Below are positions 54,793 through 62,874 of a stretch of DNA of 64,000 nt, piece by piece (positions within the stretch are counted from its first letter, which is position 1; each line of letters begins with the position of its first letter). This stretch comes from Agrobacterium tumefaciens. Its GTDB lineage: Bacteria > Pseudomonadota > Alphaproteobacteria > Rhizobiales > Rhizobiaceae. A model generated the notes under the pieces. That model saw only the letters and a list, made by a program, of their open reading frames with translations, had not been told where the DNA came from and did not search any database. A program made the position numbers and the translations under genes. The DNA lies in contig NZ_CP039889.1 of the NCBI RefSeq assembly GCF_005221325.1, positions 1,748,501-1,812,500 of the forward strand. The letters run 5' to 3'.

Positions 54793-55493
54793 TCGCCATT
54801 CTCATTTTCATGGCAGGGATCGCCGGCATCATCGGCTGGTGGATGGCGGGACAGCGGCTGACCTCGAAACCGTGGCTGGAAGCGGGGCCGGCAGGCGACA
54901 CGCCGCAGCTGCAGGGATCGCCGGTGGTGATCGCCAAACTCGGGCTCGGTGTTTTTTTGGGCGTCGTCGGTGCGTTGTTTGCGCTGCTCATCAGCGCCTA
55001 TCTCGGCCGCATGGGCGGTACAGACTGGTGGGGCATCCCGATCCCCGGGCTGTTATGGGCAAACACCGTCGCGCTTGCCGCCAGCAGTCTGGCGCTGCAA
55101 TGGGCGAAGGCCGAAGCCGGCGCCATTCACCGCGACAGGCTGAACGCGGCGCTTGCGACGGCTTTCGTGACGGGCCTTCTCTTCGTCGCCGGACAGTTCA
55201 TGGCCTGGCGGCAACTGACCTCCGCAGGTTACGTGCTGGCGGACAATCCATCGAACAGCTTCTTCTACATGATAACAGGGCTGCACGGCCTGCATATAGC
55301 GGGTGGGCTTTTCGTGCTTGGACGCACCACAATACGCGCCCGGACCGCGCCCCTGTCGGCACGGATACGCCTCAGCGTGGAGCTGTGCGCCATCTACTGG
55401 CATTTCATGCTGATTGTCTGGCTCATCCTTTTTGCGCTTTTCGCCGGCTGGGCGAACAGTTTCGTCGATCTCTGCCGTCAATTGGTCAGTTAA
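54789..55493 (+). CDS. Cytochrome c oxidase subunit III-like protein (first of two)
   Basis: The 234-residue membrane protein has about six helices. The first is IAILIFMAGIAGIIGWWMAG, and GLHGLHIAGGLFVLGR and ELCAIYWHFMLIVWLILFAL match the heme-copper oxidase subunit III pattern. It is shorter than mitochondrial-type subunit III. It overlaps ctaD by 4 bases and is followed 10 bases later by another subunit III-family gene. The pair may supply the two parts of subunit III or different isoforms. Confidence 0.8.
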   Translation: MIAILIFMAGIAGIIGWWMAGQRLTSKPWLEAGPAGDTPQLQGSPVVIAKLGLGVFLGVVGALFALLISAYLGRMGGTDWWGIPIPGLLWANTVALAASSLALQWAKAEAGAIHRDRLNAALATAFVTGLLFVAGQFMAWRQLTSAGYVLADNPSNSFFYMITGLHGLHIAGGLFVLGRTTIRARTAPLSARIRLSVELCAIYWHFMLIVWLILFALFAGWANSFVDLCRQLVS

Positions 55494-55503
55494 GGAGTCG
55501 ATC

Positions 55504-56226
55504 ATGACCGTATCCGTGGAAAGACCTGCAAGCGATCCGCATCTGCGGCCCACGGGACTGCGCGGCGTCGCCGCCGATCTATCATCGGACCAGCGGGCGT
55601 TCAAGAACGTCTCCTGGGGCAAGGCGATGATGTGGATCTTCATCCTGAGCGACATCTTCATTTTTGGCTGTTTTCTCCTGGCCTATATGGCGGCGCGCAT
55701 GTCGACCACCGTCGCCTGGCCCAATCCGAGCGAGGTCTTTGCTCTTACGATCGGCGGCAGGGAGATTCCGCTGATCCTGATCGCCGTCATGACCTTCGTT
55801 CTCATCAGCAGCAGCGGCACGATGGCCATGGCCGTCAACTTCGGATACCGCCGCGATCGCCGCAAAACCGCTGCTCTGATGGTCTTGACGGCCGCACTCG
55901 GCGCGACGTTCGTCGGAATGCAGGCCTTCGAATGGAGCAAACTGATCGCAGAGGGCGTGCGCCCATGGGAAAACCCGTGGGGTGCAGCGCAATTCGGCTC
56001 GTCCTTTTTCATGATCACCGGCTTTCACGGCACCCATGTCTCGATCGGCGTGCTGTTCCTCCTCATCATCGCGCGCAAGGTATGGCGGGGAGATTTCGAT
56101 GAGGGAAGGCGCGGATTTTTCACCAGCCGGAAGGGGCACTACGAGGTCGTCGAGATCATGGGGCTCTACTGGCACTTCGTGGATCTGGTGTGGGTCTTCA
56201 TCTTTGCATTCTTCTATCTGTGGTGA
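55504..56226 (+). CDS. ctaE: Cytochrome c oxidase subunit III family protein (second)
   Basis: About 240 residues. The core reads GKAMMWIFILSDIFIFGCFL, ITGFHGTHVSIGVLFLLIIA and VEIMGLYWHFVDLVWVFIFA, the conserved subunit III helices and their WHFVDxVW signature. AAGGAG precedes the ATG at 55504; the frame from 55414 overlaps the previous gene. It stabilises the oxidase core. Confidence 0.9.
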   Translation: MTVSVERPASDPHLRPTGLRGVAADLSSDQRAFKNVSWGKAMMWIFILSDIFIFGCFLLAYMAARMSTTVAWPNPSEVFALTIGGREIPLILIAVMTFVLISSSGTMAMAVNFGYRRDRRKTAALMVLTAALGATFVGMQAFEWSKLIAEGVRPWENPWGAAQFGSSFFMITGFHGTHVSIGVLFLLIIARKVWRGDFDEGRRGFFTSRKGHYEVVEIMGLYWHFVDLVWVFIFAFFYLW

Positions 56227-56240
56227 GTGAGGATGGCATC

Positions 56241-56573
56241 ATGGCAGAGCAACAGACACAACAGGGACAGCAGCATCCGATAAGGCTTTACATGGTGGCC
56301 TGGGGGTTGCTTTTTGTCCTCAGCACCTTTTCCTATCTGGTCGATTATCTCGGCATTCAGAGCTATCCTCGATGGTCGCTGATCATCCTGTTCATGCTGC
56401 TGAAGGCGGGGCTCATCATCGCGATCTTCATGCATCTGGCCTGGGAACGGCTGGTCCTGATCTATGTCGTCCTGCTTCCCCCGGTCCTCGTGCTCGTCTT
56501 CGCAGCCTTGATGGCCTCGGAATCCAGCTATACCGTCTTCACCCGGCTGACCTTCATGGGCGCCGGTTCGTAG
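56241..56573 (+). CDS. Cytochrome c oxidase subunit IV family protein
   Basis: The 110-residue protein has three predicted helices. VAWGLLFVLSTFSYLVDYLG, LIILFMLLKAGLIIAIFMHL and VLIYVVLLPPVLVLVFAALM match the small prokaryotic oxidase subunit IV family, which supports complex stability. It is the last gene of the oxidase operon; the ATG at 56241 follows the ctaE stop by 14 bases. Confidence 0.87.
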   Translation: MAEQQTQQGQQHPIRLYMVAWGLLFVLSTFSYLVDYLGIQSYPRWSLIILFMLLKAGLIIAIFMHLAWERLVLIYVVLLPPVLVLVFAALMASESSYTVFTRLTFMGAGS

Positions 56574-56584
56574 AGCCCGGCCGT

Positions 56585-57616
56585 TCAGGACTGGGGAAGC
56601 AGCACGCCGACGGCGAATTCCTCGTCGGTTGCCGTGTGGCCAGCCTGTGTCTTGCGATATTCGCTGGGGGTAAAGCCACGCTCGGTCCTGAGCGTGCGGG
56701 AAAGATGCGGCGCGTCACAGAAACCGGTGGCAAGCGCGATCTGGGTGATCGGGTCATGCGTCGTGCGCAGCAGTGACAGGGCGCGATCCAGCCGCAGTTC
56801 GAGATAGACCTTTGATGGTGTCGCCTTCAGGTCATTGAGGAAACGCCGTTCGAGGCTGCGGCGGCCAAGGCCAAGATCATGGGCCAGTTCCAGCACGGTT
56901 CTCGGAACCTCGATATTCTGCTGCATCCGCAGGATCGCCTTCTTCACCAGGGGATCATTGGCCTTGCGCGCGCTCTGCTGGCCGGGCTGGGGCTTTTCAC
57001 CGCTCAGCGCGCTGTCGATCATCATGATGTTGAGGCTTTTGATGGCGGCGGACTGGCCGACATGGCGCTCGACAAGGAAGGCGGCCAGATGCGCGGCGCC
57101 ATGGCCACCGGAACAGGTCAGCCGATCGCGGTCGATCACGAAAATCTGGTCGGAGACCATTTGCACCGTATCGAAACGATCAAGAAAATCCTGGCGATGG
57201 AACCAGCTCACGCAGCAGCGATAGCCGTCGAGCAGGCCGGCCTCGTGCAGGATGAAAACGCCGGTGCAAAGCCCGACAATCGGAATACCCGCCGCTGCGC
57301 GATCCTTCAGGAAACGCAGCGCTTCCGGCGGCAGGGCGCTGTGGTCGCTGATCAACCCGCCGACAACGACGATATAATCGTAGTGCCCGGCATCGATCAG
57401 TCGCGTATCCGGCTGCACTTTCACGCCGCAGCTCGACTGCACGCTGCCGAGCGTTGCCGAGAGCACCGACCATTCGCACAGGATCGGCCGGGAGCGGTCG
57501 GCCTCGTCGGCGGCAAGACGCAGCACATCGACGAAATTCGCGAAGGCCGAAAGCGTGAAGCGATCGGCAAGCAGGAAGGCGACGCTGAGGCGTTTTCTGG
57601 TTCTGTGCGAGGTCAT
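56585..57616 (-). CDS. GlxA-family transcriptional regulator (DJ-1/PfpI + AraC HTH)
   Basis: About 343 residues. An N-terminal DJ-1/PfpI-like domain (residues about 10-190; VVVGGLISDHSALPPEA, GLCTGVFILHEAGLLDG) is followed by an AraC-type double HTH (about 245-335; LGLGRRSLERRFLNDLKATP, ATGFCDAPHLSRTLR). This is the GlxA/GbdR/CdhR class that governs carnitine, glycine betaine, dimethylglycine or sarcosine breakdown. It is divergent from soxB and almost surely activates the sox-glyA operon. The ATG at 57616 was chosen; the longer frame runs into the promoter region. Confidence 0.92.
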   Translation of the reverse strand: MTSHRTRKRLSVAFLLADRFTLSAFANFVDVLRLAADEADRSRPILCEWSVLSATLGSVQSSCGVKVQPDTRLIDAGHYDYIVVVGGLISDHSALPPEALRFLKDRAAAGIPIVGLCTGVFILHEAGLLDGYRCCVSWFHRQDFLDRFDTVQMVSDQIFVIDRDRLTCSGGHGAAHLAAFLVERHVGQSAAIKSLNIMMIDSALSGEKPQPGQQSARKANDPLVKKAILRMQQNIEVPRTVLELAHDLGLGRRSLERRFLNDLKATPSKVYLELRLDRALSLLRTTHDPITQIALATGFCDAPHLSRTLRTERGFTPSEYRKTQAGHTATDEEFAVGVLLPQS

Positions 57617-57645
57617 GGCGCAAATATTCATGCAAACAGACGCGA

Positions 57646-57667
57646 TTGTCCAGCCGGGGTGCGACAA
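57646..57667. promoter_or_regulatory. Inverted repeat TTGTC-N12-GACAA between glxA-type gene and soxB
   Basis: TTGTC and GACAA flank CAGCCGGGGTGC in the 100-base divergent region. It is a candidate binding site for the GlxA-type regulator, based on position and symmetry only. Confidence 0.4.
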
Positions 57668-57716
57668 ATGCTCCTAGCTTTTGAGACACGAGATTTTCCA
57701 ACCATCGGGTCCCGCT

Positions 57717-58970
57717 ATGACGCGTTTTAATGCCTTCAATCTTTTGAAGAACGCCCTGACCGGCCACAAGAACTGGGACGAGCAATGGCCCGACAGCCAG
57801 CCGAAAGCCGAATATGACGTGGTCATCGTCGGTGCCGGCGGCCATGGTCTGGGTGCGGCCTATTATCTGGCCAGTCAGCACGGCATCACCAATGTCGCCG
57901 TCATCGATAAGGGCTGGCTCGGCGGCGGCAATACCGGCCGCAACACCACCATCATCCGTTCCAACTATCTCTATGACGAAAGCGCCCGTCTTTATGACCA
58001 CGCCGTCGATCTCTGGGAAAATCTCAGCCAGGAACTGAACTACAACGTCATGTATTCCCGGCGCGGTGTGCTGATGCTGGCGCATAATGTCCACGATGTG
58101 CAGAGCTTCAAACGCCATATCCATTCCAACCGCCTGAACGGCGTCGACAATCGCTGGCTCAGCCCGGAAGAATGCAAGGAATATTGCCCGCCCTTGAGCC
58201 TTTCGCCGAATGCCCGTTACCCTGTCATGGGCGGCGCATTGCAGGAGCGTGCGGGCACGGCGCGCCACGACGCGGTCGCCTGGGGTTATGCGCGCGGTGC
58301 CGCCGCCCGCGGCGTCGATATCATCCAGAACTGCCCGGTCACCGCCATTCGCCGTAACGCCGACGGCTCGGTCGCCGGTGTGGAAACGGCGCGCGGCTTC
58401 ATCAAGGCGAAGAAGGTCGCGGTCTCGGCCGCCGGTCACACATCTGTCGTCATGGATACGGCCGGCGTCCGCCTGCCGCTCGAAAGCTATCCGCTGCAGG
58501 CGCTGGTGTCGGAGCCGATCAAGCCGATCTTCCCCTGCGTGGTCATGTCCAATGCGGTCCACGCCTATATCAGCCAGTCCGACAAGGGCGAGCTGGTGAT
58601 CGGTTCGGGCACGGACCAGTACACCTCCTATTCGCAGCGCGGCGGCCTGCCGCTGATCGAGCATACGATCGCGGCCATCGTCGAAATCTTCCCGATCTTC
58701 AATCGCATGCGGATGCTGCGCAAATGGGGCGGCATCGTTGATGTCACGCCGGATCGTTCGGCCATTCTCGGCAAGACGCCGGTCGACGGGCTTTATGTTA
58801 ATTGCGGCTGGGGCACGGGCGGTTTCAAGGCCACGCCGGGCGCTGCCCATACCTTCGCCTGGACCATCGCCAAAAACGAACCGCACCCGATCAACGCGCC
58901 ATTCACGCTGGAACGCTTCCGCTCCGGCCGCCTGATCGACGAGGCCGCCGCCGCCGCCGTGGCGCATTGA
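57717..58970 (+). CDS. soxB: Sarcosine oxidase subunit beta
   Basis: The 417-residue FAD subunit has DVVIVGAGGHGLGAAYYL for FAD binding and the GTARHDAVAWGYARGAAA segment, whose His covalently binds FMN in heterotetrameric sarcosine oxidases. The C-terminal GWGTGGFKATPGAAHTFA completes the DAO fold. It oxidises sarcosine to glycine plus a one-carbon unit, with H2O2 formed at the FMN. The ATG at 57717 fits the family N-terminus (TRFNAFNLLKNALTGHKNWD). It is the first gene of soxBDAG-glyA. Confidence 0.96.
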   Translation: MTRFNAFNLLKNALTGHKNWDEQWPDSQPKAEYDVVIVGAGGHGLGAAYYLASQHGITNVAVIDKGWLGGGNTGRNTTIIRSNYLYDESARLYDHAVDLWENLSQELNYNVMYSRRGVLMLAHNVHDVQSFKRHIHSNRLNGVDNRWLSPEECKEYCPPLSLSPNARYPVMGGALQERAGTARHDAVAWGYARGAAARGVDIIQNCPVTAIRRNADGSVAGVETARGFIKAKKVAVSAAGHTSVVMDTAGVRLPLESYPLQALVSEPIKPIFPCVVMSNAVHAYISQSDKGELVIGSGTDQYTSYSQRGGLPLIEHTIAAIVEIFPIFNRMRMLRKWGGIVDVTPDRSAILGKTPVDGLYVNCGWGTGGFKATPGAAHTFAWTIAKNEPHPINAPFTLERFRSGRLIDEAAAAAVAH

Positions 58971-58981
58971 GGAGCTGACCC

Positions 58982-59302
58982 ATGCTTTTGATCCGTTGCC
59001 CCTATTGCAACGAAACGCTGCCCGAAGCCGAATTCACCTATGCCGGACAGGCGCATATCGTCCGCGCCGCTGACCCCTCGTCGCAGACCGATGAACAATG
59101 GGAGGAATTCCTGTTCATCCGCGAAAACGTCAAAGGTCCGCATTTCGAGCGCTGGCGGCACCTGCATGGCTGCGGCCGCTTCTTCAACGCCGTGCGCGAC
59201 ACGGTGAGCGATCGGTTCCTCACGACCTATCGCGCGGGTGAGCCGCGCCCTGAACTGTCTTCCCTGACACGCGCACCAGTAAGCTCCGAGGTGTCGAAAT
59301 GA
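58982..59302 (+). CDS. soxD: Sarcosine oxidase subunit delta
   Basis: The 106-residue protein starts MLLIRCPYCNETLPEAEF; its two cysteines, with the later HLHGCGRFF His and Cys, form the structural zinc site of the delta subunit. It sits 11 bases after soxB, and its stop overlaps the soxA ATG. Small delta subunits are specific to heterotetrameric sarcosine oxidases. Confidence 0.95.
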   Translation: MLLIRCPYCNETLPEAEFTYAGQAHIVRAADPSSQTDEQWEEFLFIRENVKGPHFERWRHLHGCGRFFNAVRDTVSDRFLTTYRAGEPRPELSSLTRAPVSSEVSK

Positions 59303-62289
59303 ATTCCTATCGCGTTTCCGGCCGTGGCCGGGTGGATGCTGCCCGTTCCGTGAGCTTCACCTTCGACGGCAAGACCTATCGCGGCGTCAAGGGCGACACC
59401 GTCGCTTCCGCGCTTCTCGCCAATGGCGTGCATCTGATGGGCCGCTCGTTCAAATACCACCGCCCGCGCGGCCCGGTGGCGGCGGGTTCCGAGGAGCCGA
59501 ATGCGCTGATCGGCACCCGCCGTAGCGCCGGTCGGTTCGAGCCGAATACCCGCGCTACGGTGCAGGAAATCTGGAACGGGCTGGAAACCACCTCGCAGAA
59601 TAAATATCCGAGCCTGAAATTCGATATCGGCGCTGTTAACGACATGGCCTATATGCTGTTTTCGGCCGGCTTCTACTACAAGACCTTCATGTGGCCGAAG
59701 AGCTTCTGGAACAAGGTCTATGAGCCTTTCATCCGCGCAGCCGCGGGCCTTGGCGTCTCCCCCAAGGAAGAAGACCCTGATACCTACGCCTCGCGCAACC
59801 TGCATTGCGACGTGCTGATCGTCGGTGCCGGTCCTGCCGGTATCGCCGCCGCGCGTGCGGCGGCGGTCGATGGTCTCAAGGTCGTGCTGGTCGATGAAAA
59901 TGCCGAAGCCGGCGGCACGCTGCTGTCTGAACCCCAGGCGAAGATTGACGGCAAGCCCGCATGGACCTGGCTGGCGGATGAATTGAAGGCCCTGAAGGAT
60001 CAGGGCGTCAAGGTGATGACGCGCACGACGGCGATTGCCTATTACCACCAGAACATGATCGGCCTTTGCGAAAAGCTGACCGACCATCTTGAAACCGTGC
60101 CGAAGGATACGCCGCGTGAACGCCTGTGGCGGGTTCGGGCGCGTCAGGTGGTGCTGGCGCAGGGCGCGCTGGAAAAGCCGCTGGTTTTCCACGGCAACGA
60201 CCGGCCGGGCGTGATGCTCGCAGGCGCGGCCCAGACCTATCTCAACCGTTACGGCGTCAAGGTCGGCAACCGCCCGGTGGTGGCGACGAGCCATGACAGC
60301 GCCTGGTATGCCGCTTTCGATCTTCACGGCGCCGGCGCGCGCGTGCAGGCCATTGTCGACACCCGCGCCAAGGTGCGCGAGGAGCTGGTGAACGAGGCGC
60401 GTGCGCTCGGTATTCCGGTCAAGCTGTCGCATACGGTCACGGCGACGTCGGGGCGGCTGCGCGTCAAGTCGGTCCGCGTCAATCCGGTGAATGCTTCCAC
60501 GGTCGCTGCGGGACAGGTTATTGCCTGCGACGCGGTGCTGATGTCGGGCGGCTGGACGCCGTCGCTGCATCTCTTCTCCCACACGCAGGGCAAGCTTGCC
60601 TGGGACGACGAGCGGACGACCTTCCTGCCCGCCCTTACAAATGAAGATTGCGTGATTGCGGGCGCCGGACGCGGGCTCTGGGGCATCGGGGCCGCGCTGA
60701 AGGACGGTGCGGAGCGGGGTCGCGAAGTTGTCGCAGCCCTCGGCAAGATCACCAGCGTTTCCAGCCATGCGGTGGATCATGATCGTATCGGCAGCGGTGT
60801 CTCGCATACCGAGCTTCCGAGTGACCGCGACGCCGGCAAGGCCAAGGCTTTCGTCGATTACCAGAATGATGTGACTGCCAAGGACCTGCGGCTCGCCGTG
60901 CGCGAGGGCATGCGCTCCATCGAGCATGTCAAGCGTTATACGACCAATGGCATGGCCACCGATCAGGGCAAGATGTCGAACATCAACGGCCTCAATATCG
61001 CGGCGGAAGCGCTTGGCAAACCCCAGCCGCAGGTGGGGCTGACCACCTTCCGCCCGCCTTATACGCCAACGACCTTCGGTGCTTTCGCGGGCTATCACCG
61101 CGGCGAGCATTTCGAGGTGACGCGCAAGACACAGATCGACAGCTGGGCTAAGGAGCATGGCGCGGTCTATGAACCTGTCGGGCAATGGCGTCGCGCCTGG
61201 TATTTCCCGAAGCCTGGCGAAGACATGGATGCGGCCGTCGGCCGCGAATGCCGGGCGGTGCGCCAGAGCGTCGGCATTTTCGACGCCTCGACGCTCGGCA
61301 AGATCGAGGTGGTCGGCCCCGACGCGGTTGAGTTCATGAACCGCATGTATACCAATCCCTGGACGAAGCTCGCCGCCGGCCGTTGCCGTTACGGCCTGCT
61401 GCTCGGCGATGACGGCTTCATCCGTGATGATGGCGTTATCGGCCGCATGACCGAGGACCGTTTCCATGTCACCACCACGACAGGCGGTGCCGCCCGCGTG
61501 CTGAACATGATGGAGGATTACCTCCAGACCGAATGGCCTGATCTCAATGTCTGGCTGACCTCGACCACCGAGCAATGGTCCACCATTGCGCTGAACGGCC
61601 CGAATGCGGCAAAGCTGCTCGCGCCGCTGGTGGAAGGCGTCGAGCTGACGGAAGAGGCCTTCCCGCACATGTCCTGCGTGGAATGCACCGTGGCAGGCAT
61701 GCCGGCGCGGCTTTTCCGCGTCAGCTTCACCGGCGAGATCGGTTTCGAGGTCAATGTGCCAGCACCTCTCGGCCGCAAGCTCTGGGAAATCCTGTGGGAG
61801 GCTGGCCAGCAATACGACATCACCGCCTATGGCACGGAAACCATGCATGTGCTGCGCGCCGAAAAGGGTTACATCATCGTTGGTCAGGATACTGACGGCA
61901 CGGTGACGCCCTATGACGCCGCGATGGGCTGGGCCGTGGGCAAGAACAAGCCCGATTTCGTCGGCAAGCGCGGCCTTGCCCGCCCCGATCTCGTCGCCAA
62001 GGGCCGCCGCCACCTCGTCGGTCTTCTGACGGAAGACCGCTCGAAGCTGGAAGAGGGCGCGCAGATCGTCTTTGATGCGAAACAGCCGGTCCCGATGAAG
62101 ATGGTGGGGCATGTAACCTCCTCCTATCATTCGGATGCGGCCGGCCAGCCGATTGCGCTGGCGCTGGTGGAAGGTGGGCACGAGCGTATGGGCGAGACCG
62201 TCTATATTCCCATGCTGGACCGTACCATTGCCGCGAAAATCACCGGGATGGTCTTTGTCGATCCTGAAAACACCCGCCTGAAAATCTGA
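59299..62289 (+). CDS. soxA: Sarcosine oxidase subunit alpha
   Basis: The 996-residue subunit has an N-terminal ferredoxin-like/2Fe-2S-fold domain without the cluster cysteines (FTFDGKTYRGVKGDTVASAL), an NAD-binding domain (DVLIVGAGPAGIAAARAAA) and, from about residue 590, a glycine-cleavage T-protein-like aminomethyltransferase domain (CRAVRQSVGIFDASTLGKIE). The last domain binds tetrahydrofolate and captures the methyl-derived carbon as 5,10-methylene-THF. Length and order match the family. Confidence 0.96.
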   Translation: MNSYRVSGRGRVDAARSVSFTFDGKTYRGVKGDTVASALLANGVHLMGRSFKYHRPRGPVAAGSEEPNALIGTRRSAGRFEPNTRATVQEIWNGLETTSQNKYPSLKFDIGAVNDMAYMLFSAGFYYKTFMWPKSFWNKVYEPFIRAAAGLGVSPKEEDPDTYASRNLHCDVLIVGAGPAGIAAARAAAVDGLKVVLVDENAEAGGTLLSEPQAKIDGKPAWTWLADELKALKDQGVKVMTRTTAIAYYHQNMIGLCEKLTDHLETVPKDTPRERLWRVRARQVVLAQGALEKPLVFHGNDRPGVMLAGAAQTYLNRYGVKVGNRPVVATSHDSAWYAAFDLHGAGARVQAIVDTRAKVREELVNEARALGIPVKLSHTVTATSGRLRVKSVRVNPVNASTVAAGQVIACDAVLMSGGWTPSLHLFSHTQGKLAWDDERTTFLPALTNEDCVIAGAGRGLWGIGAALKDGAERGREVVAALGKITSVSSHAVDHDRIGSGVSHTELPSDRDAGKAKAFVDYQNDVTAKDLRLAVREGMRSIEHVKRYTTNGMATDQGKMSNINGLNIAAEALGKPQPQVGLTTFRPPYTPTTFGAFAGYHRGEHFEVTRKTQIDSWAKEHGAVYEPVGQWRRAWYFPKPGEDMDAAVGRECRAVRQSVGIFDASTLGKIEVVGPDAVEFMNRMYTNPWTKLAAGRCRYGLLLGDDGFIRDDGVIGRMTEDRFHVTTTTGGAARVLNMMEDYLQTEWPDLNVWLTSTTEQWSTIALNGPNAAKLLAPLVEGVELTEEAFPHMSCVECTVAGMPARLFRVSFTGEIGFEVNVPAPLGRKLWEILWEAGQQYDITAYGTETMHVLRAEKGYIIVGQDTDGTVTPYDAAMGWAVGKNKPDFVGKRGLARPDLVAKGRRHLVGLLTEDRSKLEEGAQIVFDAKQPVPMKMVGHVTSSYHSDAAGQPIALALVEGGHERMGETVYIPMLDRTIAAKITGMVFVDPENTRLKI

Positions 62290-62302
62290 CCCGGAGATGA
62301 CA

Positions 62303-62857
62303 ATGAACATGCGCGTTTCCTCCCCCGTTCCCGGCACGCTGGCCGAGAGCAAAGCAGCCCGGGTCAGCATCTTGGCCGCGCAGGCGCGGCTGTCGCTGCG
62401 CGCGCGCGGCGATCTGGCGCCGCTCAGTGCCGCCCTTGGCCTGAGCTTGCCCGACCGGATCGGCACCCGCGCCGCTTCAGGTGAAACCGAGACCCTGCGA
62501 CTGGGCCCGGATGAATGGACCATCCTTGCGCCGATTAGCGAAATCGACCGGCTGGTCGCCGCCTGCGCGGGCGTTTATGCCAGCAATCCACACAGTCTCG
62601 TTGATATTTCCGGGCGCGAAGTCACGCTGCTGATCGAGGGTCCGCAGGCCGCCGAATTGCTGACGCTGGGCTGTGCCCGCGATATCGAGACGATTGCCGT
62701 CGGCGAGGGACGCCGGACGATTTTCGACGGTGTGACCGTGGTGCTGTGGCGTGATGCGGAGAACCGTTTCCGCATGGATGTCTGGAACAGCTTCGTATCG
62801 CATCTTGGCCATTTGCTTGAAACCGGCTGCAAGGAACTTGCGGCCGACATCGTCTGA
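62303..62857 (+). CDS. soxG: Sarcosine oxidase subunit gamma
   Basis: About 184 residues of the SoxG family: [20 protein letters not shown] and [20 protein letters not shown], related to half of a T-protein fold. The ATG at 62303 lies 6 bases after GGAG; the ATG at 62297 has no spacing from it and is less likely. It completes the heterotetramer. Confidence 0.94.
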   Translation: MNMRVSSPVPGTLAESKAARVSILAAQARLSLRARGDLAPLSAALGLSLPDRIGTRAASGETETLRLGPDEWTILAPISEIDRLVAACAGVYASNPHSLVDISGREVTLLIEGPQAAELLTLGCARDIETIAVGEGRRTIFDGVTVVLWRDAENRFRMDVWNSFVSHLGHLLETGCKELAADIV

Positions 62858-62874
62858 TCTTGGAGGAGAAAACC

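Noticed and set aside
57180..58967. Minus-strand open frame of about 595 codons across soxB and the GlxA-type gene start
   Set aside because: It covers soxB in antisense and then runs out of frame into the regulator gene. No domain is recognisable.
59227..62523. Very long open frame (about 1,098 codons) on the minus strand opposite soxA
   Set aside because: It mirrors the whole soxA gene. The translation is rich in His, Arg, Asp and Gly with no recognisable domain, and soxA matches its family along its full length. It is a GC-codon shadow.
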